The notes beneath the pieces were generated by a model. The model did no database searches and had not been told where the DNA came from. It saw nothing but the letters and a program-made list of their open reading frames with translations. Source: Corynebacterium sp. (GTDB lineage Bacteria; Actinomycetota; Actinomycetes; Mycobacteriales; Mycobacteriaceae). Taken from it: DNA of 64,000 nucleotides. Location of the stretch: assembly GCF_030152825.1 (NCBI RefSeq), contig NZ_JASLIP010000035.1, forward strand, positions 1-64,000. The letters run 5' to 3'. Position 1 is the stretch's first letter, and every line of letters starts with the position of its first letter. Below are positions 11,344-20,005 of the stretch, one piece after another. The position numbers and the translations under genes were made by a program.

Positions 11344-12555
11344 TTAGCTGATCAGCCAGTCGTTCGGGCTGAAGAGCTCGAAGCCAACCTTTTCCGGAGC
11401 CAGCGTCTGCTCGCTATTGGCGATCTGCTCGCGAATGTTCTGCAGGAAGGACGTCCCGCCGCACAGGTACCACTGGGCGCCGGTCGGCACCACGCCCTCG
11501 GCGGCCAGCTCCCCGAGGTTCATGCGCTTGCCATCCTCACGGTAGAAGGTCTTGAAGGTCGCGCCGATCTGCTCGCTGAGGTTCTTCTGCAGCTCGGCCT
11601 GCGAGTGCTCCTCGGCGGAGGCGTCCGCGTGCAGGACCACGACCTTGCACTCCTGGCCGTCCTTGGCGGCCAGCGCGGAGAGCATGCCGACCATCGGGGT
11701 GGAACCGATGCCCTGGGAGACGAGCACCACCGGAGCGGTCGAGTCGTCCAGGACCAGGTCGCCGGCTGGGAGGGTGGCGTCCACGCTCTCGCCGTCGGCG
11801 ATGTTGTCCATCAGGTAGGAAGAGACCTCGCCGTCGCGCTGGACGGCGATGCGGAAGGTGCTGCCGTCCTCGTCGATATCGACCAGGGAGTACTGGCGCA
11901 GCTGGCGGGCGCCGTCCGGAAGCTTCACACCGATGGAGGTGTACTGGCCCGGGCGGGCGTCCGCGAACTTCTCGGTCATTTCGGCCGGGCGGAGGGTGAA
12001 CTCGACGGCGTCGGCCGGCAGCTGCTTGCGGGAGACGATCTCTGCGGTGGTGAAGACCTTGCCGTCCTCAACGCCCGCGGAGCGATAGAGGTTGCGCTCG
12101 AAGCTAACCAGCACATCGGCCATGAGCCAGTAGACCTCGTCCCAGGCGGCAGCGACCTCGGGGGTGACAACATCCTCGCCTAGCACCTCGACGATGGCGG
12201 CGAAGAGGTTGTCATGGACGATGGGGTACTGGTTTTCCACAATCCCCAGGGACACGTGCTTATGACCGATGCGGGAGAGCATATCTACCGGATCCGGGGC
12301 GTTGTCGTCCACGAGCATTGCGGCGAAGGTTGCGATGGAGGCGGCCAGCGCCGTCTGCTGCTCCCCAGACTTCTGGTTGCCGCGGTTGAAGGTATCGGCG
12401 ATCAGCTCCGGGTGGGCGGCGAACATCTTCTCATAGAAGATGGGGGTAATCTTCGTGATATTCGCACCAACGAGCGGGAGAGTCTGCTTGATGATCTCGG
12501 CGTTGTCTGGGGTTAAGCGGCCGCGGGCATTGGCTGGGGTCTCGGCGATGAACAT
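11344..12555 (-). CDS. hmp: Flavohemoprotein, nitric oxide dioxygenase
   Basis: It converts NO plus O2 to nitrate using NAD(P)H, FAD and haem. The 403 aa chain has an N-terminal globin domain (about 1-150) with the B10-type Tyr41 in FYEKMF and the proximal His100 in HKHVSLGI. The FAD-binding reductase domain follows (RPGQYTSIGV, RQYSL), then the NAD domain (SQGIGSTPMVGML and the C-terminal LCGGTSFLQNI). GAGGAGGAATGATTCGC precedes the ATG. The gene starts 39 bp after nsrR, so nsrR-hmp is very probably one transcript derepressed by NO. Confidence 0.95.
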   Translation of the reverse strand: MFIAETPANARGRLTPDNAEIIKQTLPLVGANITKITPIFYEKMFAAHPELIADTFNRGNQKSGEQQTALAASIATFAAMLVDDNAPDPVDMLSRIGHKHVSLGIVENQYPIVHDNLFAAIVEVLGEDVVTPEVAAAWDEVYWLMADVLVSFERNLYRSAGVEDGKVFTTAEIVSRKQLPADAVEFTLRPAEMTEKFADARPGQYTSIGVKLPDGARQLRQYSLVDIDEDGSTFRIAVQRDGEVSSYLMDNIADGESVDATLPAGDLVLDDSTAPVVLVSQGIGSTPMVGMLSALAAKDGQECKVVVLHADASAEEHSQAELQKNLSEQIGATFKTFYREDGKRMNLGELAAEGVVPTGAQWYLCGGTSFLQNIREQIANSEQTLAPEKVGFELFSPNDWLIS

Positions 12556-12594
12556 TGCGAATCATTCCTCCTCAAGAACCTCCCTGCAGGGAAG

Positions 12595-13089
12595 TTAAGA
12601 CGTGGGCTTTGCCTTGAACGTCGGAGCGGCGAGAGGCACAGGCCCGCCGGAAGCTCCGGCAGCGAGGCCCTTCGTCGCGGACACCAGATCGCCGACGGTA
12701 TCCCCGTCGAGAGTGGCGAAGAACGCCTCCTGCGCGGCGGCGAGCCGGTGACGCAGCGCGCAGTCGTGGCGCGCGAGGGGACACTGCAACGCCCCCTCGC
12801 AGTCGACGACTTCCCGGTTGCCTTCGAGTTGACGCAGGAGTGCACCGACGCTCGCGTGCATGCCCTGTTCAGTGATATGCACCCCGCCGTGCCGTCCGCG
12901 GATGGATTCGAGCAGCCCTTCGCTGGCCAGCACGTTGACGACCTTCGCGACATGGTTTCGCGAGGCGTTGAGCTGGTCCGCAAGGTCCTGAATTCGTACC
13001 GGCGAACGGTCGGCAGCATCCACAGCCTGGGTGGCGCCGAGCAGCATCAGTACGCGGAGCCCCAGGTCAGCGAATGTTGTGAGTTGCAT
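12595..13089 (-). CDS. nsrR: Rrf2-family NO-sensing repressor NsrR
   Basis: This is a cytoplasmic Fe-S transcription repressor of 164 aa. The winged helix spans about residues 1-75, with the recognition region near QDLADQLNASRNHVAKV. Three cysteines (Cys97, Cys103, Cys110; C-x5-C-x6-C) match the cluster ligands of NsrR rather than the spacing of IscR. It lies immediately upstream of hmp, the classic NsrR target, and an NsrR-type palindrome overlaps its promoter, implying autoregulation. A TAGGTT hexamer ends six bases before the ATG, so the transcript may be leaderless or nearly so. Confidence 0.9.
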   Translation of the reverse strand: MQLTTFADLGLRVLMLLGATQAVDAADRSPVRIQDLADQLNASRNHVAKVVNVLASEGLLESIRGRHGGVHITEQGMHASVGALLRQLEGNREVVDCEGALQCPLARHDCALRHRLAAAQEAFFATLDGDTVGDLVSATKGLAAGASGGPVPLAAPTFKAKPTS

Positions 13090-13115
13090 AATTCCAACCT
13101 ATCCAAAAATCCCGT

Positions 13116-13140
13116 AAAGATGTATCTGTAATACATCTTT
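13116..13140. promoter_or_regulatory. NsrR operator in the nsrR-hmp promoter
   Basis: AAAGATGTAT and ATACATCTTT form a perfect palindrome around CTGTA. This has the same 9-5-9 layout as the AAGATGCAT-N5-ATGCATCTT NsrR box of enterobacteria and is very close in sequence. It lies 27 bp upstream of the nsrR ATG. It covers the -35 position relative to the -10 candidate at 13096-13101, where binding would block RNA polymerase. Confidence 0.85.
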
Positions 13141-13179
13141 TATGGTGTGCCATTAATCACAGTCACAAATATTGGCAAA

Positions 13180-13209
13180 GCCCGCCGCGCAACCATGGCG
13201 CAGGCGGGC
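13180..13209 (-). terminator. Terminator hairpin of panD
   Basis: GCCCGCC (13180-13186) pairs with GGCGGGC (13203-13209). An inner GCGC/GCGC stem (13187-13190/13198-13201) continues it. On the minus strand the stem runs into TTTG. It lies about 24 bp after the panD stop. Confidence 0.65.
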
Positions 13210-13232
13210 CAAAAAGTAATCCCTCGCAGGGG

Positions 13233-13652
13233 CTACTCCCCCTCCGGGTGGCGCGGGTCTTTCAGGCCGCTGCCCGCCGGGGCGTGGGCTGGGTCCTCCC
13301 CCAGCTCAACCTGCTTATTGTTCTCATCGACGAAGATCACCCGCGGGTGGTAATCCCCGAGCTCGGCATTGTCGAAGATGCCGTAACCGATGATGATCAC
13401 CAGGTCGCCGGGGCTGATCAGGCGGGAGGCCGCGCCGTTGATACCGATGACCCCGCTGCCCCGCTCGCCGGTGATGGCGTAGGTGGTCAGCCGGTTTCCG
13501 TTATCGATATCGACGATGTCGATCTGCTCGCCCTCGAGGATGTCGGCGGCGTCCATCAGGTCTGCGTCGATGGTGCAGGAACCCACGTAGTGCAGGTCGG
13601 CCTGGGTGACCGTCGCGCGGTGGATCTTTGACTTCAGCATGGTGCGGAACAA
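13233..13652 (-). CDS. panD: Aspartate 1-decarboxylase
   Basis: It decarboxylates L-aspartate to beta-alanine for pantothenate synthesis. The proenzyme (139 aa) self-cleaves between Gly24 and Ser25 (YVGSCTID) to create the pyruvoyl cofactor; the motif is intact. The substrate-contacting Tyr region ([16 protein letters not shown]) and NGAASRL are present. It follows panC by 19 bp. It is the last gene of the long ftsH-to-panD run and has its own terminator. Confidence 0.95.
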   Translation of the reverse strand: MFRTMLKSKIHRATVTQADLHYVGSCTIDADLMDAADILEGEQIDIVDIDNGNRLTTYAITGERGSGVIGINGAASRLISPGDLVIIIGYGIFDNAELGDYHPRVIFVDENNKQVELGEDPAHAPAGSGLKDPRHPEGE

Positions 13653-13671
13653 GGGATGAACCTAACTTTTT

Positions 13672-14664
13672 CTAGCTCTGGGGTGCGGCATCGGGAGCGG
13701 CAGGGGCGGCAGCGTCGGGGCCGCCTGCGCCCTGCTCGGGGTCCAAGTTCTTGAACCCTACACCAATCGGCACGCCAACATTATCGATCAGCCGGGTGCT
13801 GCCCACGCGCGCGGCGACCAGCAGCCGGGCGTCCCCGGTCTCCGGGGCCTCGCCGAGATCGGCGCCACGAAGAGCAAGATAGTCCACCTCGACGCCCTCG
13901 GCGTCGTCGAGAATGGCACGGGCGGTGGACAGCACCGCTTCCGCGCCGTCCTCGGCGACGAAGGAACCGGCCGTCAACGCTGCGGAGAGGGTGAGGGCCA
14001 GCTCGCGCTCCTCGTCGGAGAGGTAGACGTTGCGGCTGGACAGCGCCAGTCCGCCGCCCTCGCGGACGATCGGCACGCCGTGGACGCGCAGCTCCAGGTT
14101 GAGGTCGTTGACCATCTGCTGGACCAGGACGAGCTGCTGGTAGTCCTTCTCACCGAAGAAGGCGTGGTCGCAGTGGGAGATCTGGAAGAGCTTGTTGACG
14201 ACCGTGAGCATGCCCGCGAAGTGGGTCGGGCGGTGCTCGCCCTCCAGGATCGCGCCGGCCGGGCCGGGGTGGATCGTGGTGCGGGGGCCGTTTGGGTACA
14301 TCTCCCGGGCAGAGGGTGCGAAGACGGCGTCCACGCCCGCGGCCTTGAGCTTTTCGACGTCGGCGTCGAGGGTGCGGGGGTAGGCGTCCAGGTCCTCGCC
14401 CTCCGCGAACTGCAGCGGGTTGACGAAGATGCTGACCGCGACGAAGGCGCCCGGCATTGCCTTTGCTGCCTTGACCAGGGAAAGGTGGCCTTCGTGGAGC
14501 GCGCCCATCGTGGGCACGAGGCACACCGGCTTGCCGGCCTTGCGCATGGCGCGGGTGACCTGGCTGAACTCGTCGATGGTGGTCATCAGAGTTGCCTCGC
14601 CGCGGCGGAAGGGCTGGGGGTTTGCCTGCGGGTCGGCCTGGGGGCTGGGCTGATTCTTGGTCAT
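13672..14664 (-). CDS. panC: Pantothenate synthetase
   Basis: It condenses pantoate and beta-alanine using ATP. The HIGH-like motif HEGH sits in PTMGALHEGHLSL (residues 51-63) and the KMSKS-like ALSSRN follows. The frame gives 330 aa, longer than the usual 280-310. The ATG at 14586 (MTTIDEF) has GAGG nine bases upstream and matches the family start better, so the first 26 Pro/Gln-rich residues may not be translated. The C-terminal tail is an Ala/Pro-rich extension. panB is not in the window. Confidence 0.93.
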   Translation of the reverse strand: MTKNQPSPQADPQANPQPFRRGEATLMTTIDEFSQVTRAMRKAGKPVCLVPTMGALHEGHLSLVKAAKAMPGAFVAVSIFVNPLQFAEGEDLDAYPRTLDADVEKLKAAGVDAVFAPSAREMYPNGPRTTIHPGPAGAILEGEHRPTHFAGMLTVVNKLFQISHCDHAFFGEKDYQQLVLVQQMVNDLNLELRVHGVPIVREGGGLALSSRNVYLSDEERELALTLSAALTAGSFVAEDGAEAVLSTARAILDDAEGVEVDYLALRGADLGEAPETGDARLLVAARVGSTRLIDNVGVPIGVGFKNLDPEQGAGGPDAAAPAAPDAAPQS

Positions 14665-14669
14665 GCGCC

Positions 14670-15617
14670 TTAGGTTAGTCCACCCGGCAGACCGTGTTCG
14701 CTGCGGTAGGCCATGAGCGCTCGCTCGACCTCCGGCGAGCCTGCTGCCTGGGCGGTTCGCTCGGCCATCGGCAGGTAGCGCAGGTGCAGGTTGTGGGAGT
14801 TCGGGTCGGCGGATTCGTCGGAGAGCTGGCGCAAGGCCTCCAGGTGGGCGAGGACGGCGGGGGCGTCATCGCGGGAGGCGGGGCCGGTCAGGGCGCCCAG
14901 GTGCTCGCGCAGGGTGGCGTCCGCGCCAGCCCGGACGATGGAGTTGAGCAGCAGCCGAGCCTCGCTAGACTCCCCCTCCCCCTCGATGACGGCCGGGCCG
15001 TTCGGCTTATCGAGCACCGCGTTGAGCATGGAGTGGGCGTCCGAGATGAGGGTGACCAGGTGGTTCGCGGCGTGCGCCATGGCGGCGTGATAGGCCGGGC
15101 GGCGGTCCTCCGCGATGTGGACGGCCACGCCGCCGAGGGACTGGACGAGTAGTTCGCCGACCGCCTGGCCGACCTCGGAGTCGGTGGTGACACCCCAGCC
15201 GCAGCCCAGCAGGTTTTCGGTGTCCTGCGGGGTGCCGACAAAGCCCATCGCGGGGTGCAGGGCCAGCGGGAGCGCGCCCTCGTCGGTGATGGGTTGGAGC
15301 ACCTGGCAGCCGTTGCGCCCGGAGGTGTGCATGACCATCTGGCCGTCGCGGACGGTGTGGGCCACCTCGGCGGCGACCTCCGGCAGTACCGGGTCCGGCA
15401 CTGCGAGGACCACCAGCTGGGCCATCGCGGCCTCCGCCAGCGAAACGATGGGGATGCCCGGGACGCGCTGGGCTGCGCATGCCCGGGAGCGCTCGGAGTG
15501 GGCGTGGATGCCGTGGACGTGGTGCCCGGCCCGGGTGAAGGCCTCGGCAAGGGCAAGCCCGACGGCGCCGGCAGAAATGATCCCCACGCTCAGGCGTGGG
15601 GGTTGGCGATCAATCAT
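14670..15617 (-). CDS. Rossmann-like/DUF2520 protein, putative NAD(P)-dependent oxidoreductase
   Basis: This 315 aa protein begins with a nucleotide-binding fold (SVGIISAGAVGLALAEAFTRAGH, GxGxxG-like). A helical DUF2520 domain follows (HPAMGF..., HAANHLVTL), resembling ketopantoate or pyrroline-carboxylate reductases. It ends 5 bp before the panC start. Conserved adjacency to panC in actinobacteria suggests a role in the pantoate branch (a PanE-like step), but this is inference. Confidence 0.8.
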   Translation of the reverse strand: MIDRQPPRLSVGIISAGAVGLALAEAFTRAGHHVHGIHAHSERSRACAAQRVPGIPIVSLAEAAMAQLVVLAVPDPVLPEVAAEVAHTVRDGQMVMHTSGRNGCQVLQPITDEGALPLALHPAMGFVGTPQDTENLLGCGWGVTTDSEVGQAVGELLVQSLGGVAVHIAEDRRPAYHAAMAHAANHLVTLISDAHSMLNAVLDKPNGPAVIEGEGESSEARLLLNSIVRAGADATLREHLGALTGPASRDDAPAVLAHLEALRQLSDESADPNSHNLHLRYLPMAERTAQAAGSPEVERALMAYRSEHGLPGGLT

Positions 15618-15665
15618 GCTGAATCTTCAGGTCGCGGTGCAAGATCTTCGGGGTCGCGGTTCGAG

Positions 15666-16856
15666 CTACTTCTTGTCGTTCTGCTGGAAGCGCTTCATGA
15701 GCTCTGCAACCGTCAGGCCCTCGGAGTTCTCGTCCGCGCGGCGGCGGCCGGCGCGGTACTCGTGCGCGCCGCGCTTCTCATCGGCAGCTGGCTTCGCGGC
15801 AGCGTCCTCCCGGTGCTGCTCAGCCTGCTTCTGTGCCGATCCGCTGGCCTGTTCGCCAGCGGCCTGGCTCGGCTCGTAGGCGCGGAACGCCGGCTCGGTG
15901 CGCGGGGCGGGTTGAGCTGTGCGCTCCTTCTGGGGAGCCTGCGCGGCCTCGCGCTGCTCGTGGTGGCCACGGCCCGCTGCCTTCGGCTCGGCGGCCTCGG
16001 AGCCGCGGTTGGCTGCAGCCTGCGCGCCGGAGGCACCCGTCTGCGCGCTGCTGGAGGAGCTGGAGTCCACGACGATCGGGATCTGCGTGGTCTCCTCGGT
16101 GTTGTCCCCGGTCCACTTCACGGCGGCGAAGCTGCCAGTGGAGAAGGCAGAGGCGCGGCGGTCGGAGCTCGGCTCGCTGTTGTGGCCGAGCGTCGGGGAA
16201 CCCGCGGAGGAGGCGGCGCGGGCGGACGCGCCCGGCTGGCTGCTGCGCGCCGCACGCTGCCTAGGCTGCTCAGCCTGCGGCTGCTTCCGCTCAGCCTGCC
16301 CGGACGTGCCGGTCTGGTAGCGGCGGTCGGCCGGCTGCGCCCCGCCCCGGTCCAGCTCGATGATCCGCTCGGCGCGGGCGCGCACGGCGGTCTGCTCGTC
16401 GTCCAGCTCCTCGCCGGACATCTCCGCGAGCTGCGCCCGCAGGGAGATCAGCTCGTGGCGCAGCTGCTCCAGGTACTCATCGCGCTGGTTGCGCAGCTGG
16501 CGGGTGTAGTTCTCCTTCAGCGCCGCCTCGCGCTGCTGGTGGCCCGCGACCTCGCGCTCCATCTCCGCGCGGTGGGCTCGCTCCAGGGTATTCACGCGCT
16601 TCTGCTCCGCGCGCAGCGCGCTGGAGTACTTCGAGACCAGCACGATGCCCAGGAAGGCGGCCCACAGTGCGGCGATGACCGCGATCTTCAGCCACAGGTC
16701 GGAATCCAGGAACAGCATCAGGATGCTGGCGATCAGCGCCAGCACCACGAGCAGCACCATCAGTACGCGCGGCCCGCTGTTCTGCCCGTCCGTCTGCTCG
16801 GCGCCGCCCGCAGCGGCGCTCTGGCTCCAGTTCTCCCGATTGCTCATGCTGGTCAC
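15666..16856 (-). CDS. DUF6779-like membrane-anchored coiled-coil protein
   Basis: This 396 aa protein has unknown function. Two hydrophobic helices lie at about residues 30-50 and 57-75 (RVLMVLLVVLALIASILML; LKIAVIAALWAAFLGIVLV). A charged coiled coil follows (about 80-150, rich in Glu/Arg/Gln), then a long Ala/Gln/Ser-rich disordered tail ending in a short conserved block (SEGLTVAELMKRFQ). Translation may start at the second ATG (MSNREN, 16847). Its position in the fol-pan run is conserved in corynebacteria. The tail composition suggests an envelope-associated scaffold, but no function can be assigned. Confidence 0.7.
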   Translation of the reverse strand: MTSMSNRENWSQSAAAGGAEQTDGQNSGPRVLMVLLVVLALIASILMLFLDSDLWLKIAVIAALWAAFLGIVLVSKYSSALRAEQKRVNTLERAHRAEMEREVAGHQQREAALKENYTRQLRNQRDEYLEQLRHELISLRAQLAEMSGEELDDEQTAVRARAERIIELDRGGAQPADRRYQTGTSGQAERKQPQAEQPRQRAARSSQPGASARAASSAGSPTLGHNSEPSSDRRASAFSTGSFAAVKWTGDNTEETTQIPIVVDSSSSSSAQTGASGAQAAANRGSEAAEPKAAGRGHHEQREAAQAPQKERTAQPAPRTEPAFRAYEPSQAAGEQASGSAQKQAEQHREDAAAKPAADEKRGAHEYRAGRRRADENSEGLTVAELMKRFQQNDKK

Positions 16857-16873
16857 CTTACCTGTTGACGCTG

Positions 16874-17350
16874 TTATTCACCGGCCACCCCGCCATCTTC
16901 CGGTGGCGTGAGGCAGTTCTGTTCCAGCCATTTGCCCGCCACCGCAGCCAGTGCACCACCGAGCATCCCGCCGATCGCGCCCGGGGTGTCCTCCTGCGCG
17001 ACGACGAGGTGGCCGGCGTTGAATACCAGGAACACGACCGTTCCACCGTAGGCTCCGGCGAAGATCGCACCGATCCATGCGACGGCCTGGCCGAGCACTC
17101 CGCTGAACGCGACCGTCATCGGGTTAACCTGGCTACGGTCCAGGCCAATGGCGTTGTCCTGCAATTTCTTGCGCATGATGAAGCCCTGCACCCCGCAGAT
17201 GATCGCGGCGATCCACAGCACGCTGCCGGTCGCCAGTTCGATGCGCGGGAAGTAGGCGTAGAAGCCGAGTGCGGTCACCCACGCGAACGCGGCTGCGATC
17301 ACTGCTGCGATCACCAGCGCCGTGGGCGCGACCTGCTTCATCTTCTTCAT
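16874..17350 (-). CDS. DUF3180 integral membrane protein
   Basis: This 158 aa protein has four hydrophobic segments (about 8-28, 42-60, 80-100, 105-120) and no catalytic motif. It matches the DUF3180 family by size, the N-terminal PTALVIAAVIAAAFAW helix, and its position directly after folK, a linkage typical of actinobacteria. Its role is unknown. It is transcribed with the fol genes. Confidence 0.75.
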   Translation of the reverse strand: MKKMKQVAPTALVIAAVIAAAFAWVTALGFYAYFPRIELATGSVLWIAAIICGVQGFIMRKKLQDNAIGLDRSQVNPMTVAFSGVLGQAVAWIGAIFAGAYGGTVVFLVFNAGHLVVAQEDTPGAIGGMLGGALAAVAGKWLEQNCLTPPEDGGVAGE

Positions 17351-17413
17351 GTTTTTCAGTCTACCCAGGGCTCGTCGGGTTTCTTGGGCTCGTTGTTCTC
17401 GTTTTTTAGGACG

Positions 17414-18031
17414 TCAACCCCAGCCTCCCCCGGGCATCACCGGACCGTCCAACAGCGCCCCGAGCTGGGCGATCTCCGCGGTGTCCTCCTGGGGTAGCTG
17501 GGCCAGCCACTGAACAACCGTGGCGGTTGCGGCCGGGCCGGCCGGGGAGCCGGGAACGCGCGGCAACGTGTCTTCCGGAGCGATTTCTGCCCATGGAACG
17601 AGGACGAAGCCCCGGGCGGTGGTGTACGGGTGCGGCAGGATCAATTCCTCGCCCCAGCGCCCCGCGGAGATCACCGGCTCGCCGGTGGCGGCATCGTAGG
17701 CGGCCAGCAAGTCCACGTCCACGGTGCGCGGACCCCAGTGCTGGAGGCGCACCCGACCGCCCTCATTCTCGATCTTCTGGCAGGCGTGGAGCAGCTCGAG
17801 GGGTTCCAGGTGGGTGGCCACGAGGATCACGGCGTTGCGGAACTCGTCCTGGGTGACCACACCCCACGGCGGGGTGGCGTAGACCTGGGAGTCCGCCAGC
17901 AGCTGGGTGCCGGGCAGGTCGAGGACGGCGCGGGCCGCCGCGCGGATCATGGCTTCCGGGCTGCCCTGGTCACCGGGCATGTTGCTGCCCAGGCCGATAG
18001 CCACCCGCCAGGGGGCACTGTTGCGCGCCAC
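17414..18031 (-). CDS. folK: 6-hydroxymethyl-7,8-dihydropterin pyrophosphokinase
   Basis: It transfers pyrophosphate from ATP to hydroxymethyl-dihydropterin in folate synthesis. The start is set at the GTG at 18031 (VARNSAPWRVAIGLGSN), giving 205 aa; the open frame reaches 18175 but that part is shadow sequence over folB. HPPK hallmarks are AIGLGSN near the N-terminus, then RVRLQHWGPRTVDVDLL (the GPRxxDxDLL signature) and LILPHP. The start follows the folB stop by 4 bp, indicating translational coupling. Confidence 0.93.
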   Translation of the reverse strand: MARNSAPWRVAIGLGSNMPGDQGSPEAMIRAAARAVLDLPGTQLLADSQVYATPPWGVVTQDEFRNAVILVATHLEPLELLHACQKIENEGGRVRLQHWGPRTVDVDLLAAYDAATGEPVISAGRWGEELILPHPYTTARGFVLVPWAEIAPEDTLPRVPGSPAGPAATATVVQWLAQLPQEDTAEIAQLGALLDGPVMPGGGWG

Positions 18032-18035
18032 GGTC

Positions 18036-18413
18036 TTACCTGCCTCGTTGCTGCTTGAGGTTGCGGCGGGCGACGACCCGCACGTCGCTGAAGTGGTGCG
18101 GGATTGGGGCCTGTGGCTTGTGCACGGTGACCTCCGCGGCATGTGCCCCGCCGAGGGCGATGATCCGGTCAGCAATAGTGGCGGCGAGCGTCTCGATCAG
18201 ATCGAAGCGTTCCTGATCCACCACGGCGACGGCGATGTCTGCCAGGTCCACGTAGGAGATCGTGTCGGCGAGGTCATCCGAGGCCGCGGAGGCGGCGAAG
18301 TCCGTCCAGACGACGATGTCTACCTCGAAGTTCTGACCTTCGTCCTTTTCGAAGTCGTGGACTCCGTGGTAGCCGAAGGCCTTCAGGCCCATGAGTTCAA
18401 TGCGATCAGCCAC
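18036..18413 (-). CDS. folB: Dihydroneopterin aldolase
   Basis: It cleaves 7,8-dihydroneopterin to hydroxymethyl-dihydropterin and glycolaldehyde. The start is the GTG at 18413 (VADRIELMGLKAFGYHG), giving 125 aa, standard for FolB; it overlaps the folP 3' end by 8 bp. The FGYHGV motif (catalytic Tyr/Glu region), SYVDLADI, and the Lys-containing EVTVHKPQAPIP C-terminal motif are present. It is embedded in folE-folP-folB-folK. Confidence 0.93.
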   Translation of the reverse strand: MADRIELMGLKAFGYHGVHDFEKDEGQNFEVDIVVWTDFAASAASDDLADTISYVDLADIAVAVVDQERFDLIETLAATIADRIIALGGAHAAEVTVHKPQAPIPHHFSDVRVVARRNLKQQRGR

Positions 18414-19353
18414 GGCGCGCTCGCCACCCTTCTGCCACCGCTGGGCCGTCGCCCAGGCGGGAGTAATAAGCCACATCCACCGCAGCCCGGGAAGGGGCCA
18501 CGTTGTGCACCCGCACCGCCCAGGATCCCGCCTGGGCGGCCAGCGCGGACACCGCCGCGGTGGCGTCATCTGCCGTCTCCGGGGAGCCGGGGGCACCGTC
18601 GCTAGCGGGGCGCAGGGCGGTGAGGAAACGCTTACGGCTGGCGCCGATCAGCACGGGGAAGCCCAGCTCATTGAGCTGCCTCATCGCGCCCAGAAGCTGC
18701 CAGTTATCCGCCGGGGACTTCGCAAACCCGATGCCTGGGTCCAGGATGATGTTCTCCTCTTTCACACCAGCGGCCAGGGCTGCGTCCACCCGGCGCAGCA
18801 GCCATTCGCGGACGGCGGTGACCACATCCGCGCCGGTGCCTGCACTCTGGTCCGCGTAACCTTCCGCGCCTTCGAAGCGGTCGGTTTGCCAGTGCATGAG
18901 GCAGATCGGCAGGCCGGTCTCGGCGGCGACGGGGAGCATGTCCTTGTCCGCGAGGCCGCCGGAGACGTCGTTGAGGATGTCTACCCCGGCCTCCGCGGCG
19001 GCGAGCGCGGTCGCGGCGCGCATGGTGTCCACGCTCGTGGTGATATCCAGCGCGGAGAGTTCCGCGATCACGGGGGTCACGCGCCCACGTTCGACTTCCG
19101 GGTCGACGCGCTGGGCGCCGGGTCGGGTGGATTCGCCGCCGACGTCGATGATGTCCGCGCCCGCGGCGACCATCTGCTGGGCGTGGCGCACGGCGGTGGC
19201 CGTGTCGGGGTTGGAGCCGCCGTCGGAGAAGGAGTCTTGCGTGACGTTGAGAACCCCCATCACCTTGGTGCGCGGCGGGGTGGCCGGCTGGTTCGGCTGG
19301 GTGCTCTGGGACGGCTGGTCAGGCTGAGCAGACTGTGCAGGCTGCATCATCAA
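18406..19353 (-). CDS. folP: Dihydropteroate synthase
   Basis: It joins p-aminobenzoate to hydroxymethyl-dihydropterin pyrophosphate and is the sulfonamide target. The 315 aa TIM barrel carries both signatures: VMGVLNVTQDSFSDGG (pterin site) and DIIDVGGESTRPG, plus ILDPGIGFAK and GASRKRF. A roughly 25-residue Gln/Pro/Ser-rich N-terminal extension precedes the barrel; later Met codons leave the exact start open. It sits 47 bp after folE. Confidence 0.95.
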   Translation of the reverse strand: MMMQPAQSAQPDQPSQSTQPNQPATPPRTKVMGVLNVTQDSFSDGGSNPDTATAVRHAQQMVAAGADIIDVGGESTRPGAQRVDPEVERGRVTPVIAELSALDITTSVDTMRAATALAAAEAGVDILNDVSGGLADKDMLPVAAETGLPICLMHWQTDRFEGAEGYADQSAGTGADVVTAVREWLLRRVDAALAAGVKEENIILDPGIGFAKSPADNWQLLGAMRQLNELGFPVLIGASRKRFLTALRPASDGAPGSPETADDATAAVSALAAQAGSWAVRVHNVAPSRAAVDVAYYSRLGDGPAVAEGWRARRG

Positions 19354-19400
19354 GTCTTTCTAGGGTCGGTTCCCGCGGAATTCGCTCTCGTTGGGGAGTG

Positions 19401-19985
19401 TTAGTTCCCGCGGATCAGCGCCATGGCTTCGGCGCGGGTGGCGGCGTTGTTCTGGAAGCCGCCCCGCACGGCGGAGGTCACGGTGTTGGCTCCCGGCTTG
19501 CGGACCCCGCGCATCGCCATGCACAGGTGCTCGGCCTCGATCACGACGATCACCGCGGAGGCGTCCAGCCGGTCCATCAGCGCGTCGGCGATGGAGGTGG
19601 TCAGGCGCTCCTGCACCTGCGGGCGGCGGGCGAAGCCCTCCACGAGGCGGGCCAGCTTGGACAGCCCGGTGACCTTCCCGGCGTGCCCCGGGATGTAGCC
19701 GATGTGGGCGTGGCCGAAGAAGGGCACGAGGTGGTGCTCGCAGGTGGAGTAGAACGGGATGTCCTTGACCAGCACGAGCTCCCGGTGGTCCTCGTTGAAG
19801 GTGGTGTTGAGCACCTCGGTGGGGTCGGTGCCGAGCCCGGAGAAGACCTCCTCGTAGGCGCGCGCCACGCGGGCCGGGGTGTCGGCCAGGCCTTCGCGGT
19901 CGGGGTCCTCCCCCACGGCGATGAGCAGTTCGCGAACGGCGGCTTCGGCGCGTTCGCGGTCGAAGTGCCTCGTCGATTCAGCCAT
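19401..19985 (-). CDS. folE: GTP cyclohydrolase I
   Basis: It converts GTP to dihydroneopterin triphosphate, the committed folate step. The 194 aa chain holds the zinc ligands Cys82 and His85 ([13 protein letters not shown]) and Cys155 (HLCMAMRGV), together with the [10 protein letters not shown] motif. It starts 20 bp after the ftsH stop and leads the folate cluster, so it is likely co-transcribed with ftsH. Confidence 0.96.
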   Translation of the reverse strand: MAESTRHFDRERAEAAVRELLIAVGEDPDREGLADTPARVARAYEEVFSGLGTDPTEVLNTTFNEDHRELVLVKDIPFYSTCEHHLVPFFGHAHIGYIPGHAGKVTGLSKLARLVEGFARRPQVQERLTTSIADALMDRLDASAVIVVIEAEHLCMAMRGVRKPGANTVTSAVRGGFQNNAATRAEAMALIRGN

Positions 19986-20005
19986 GTCGGTGTTCGCCGC
20001 CTTTC

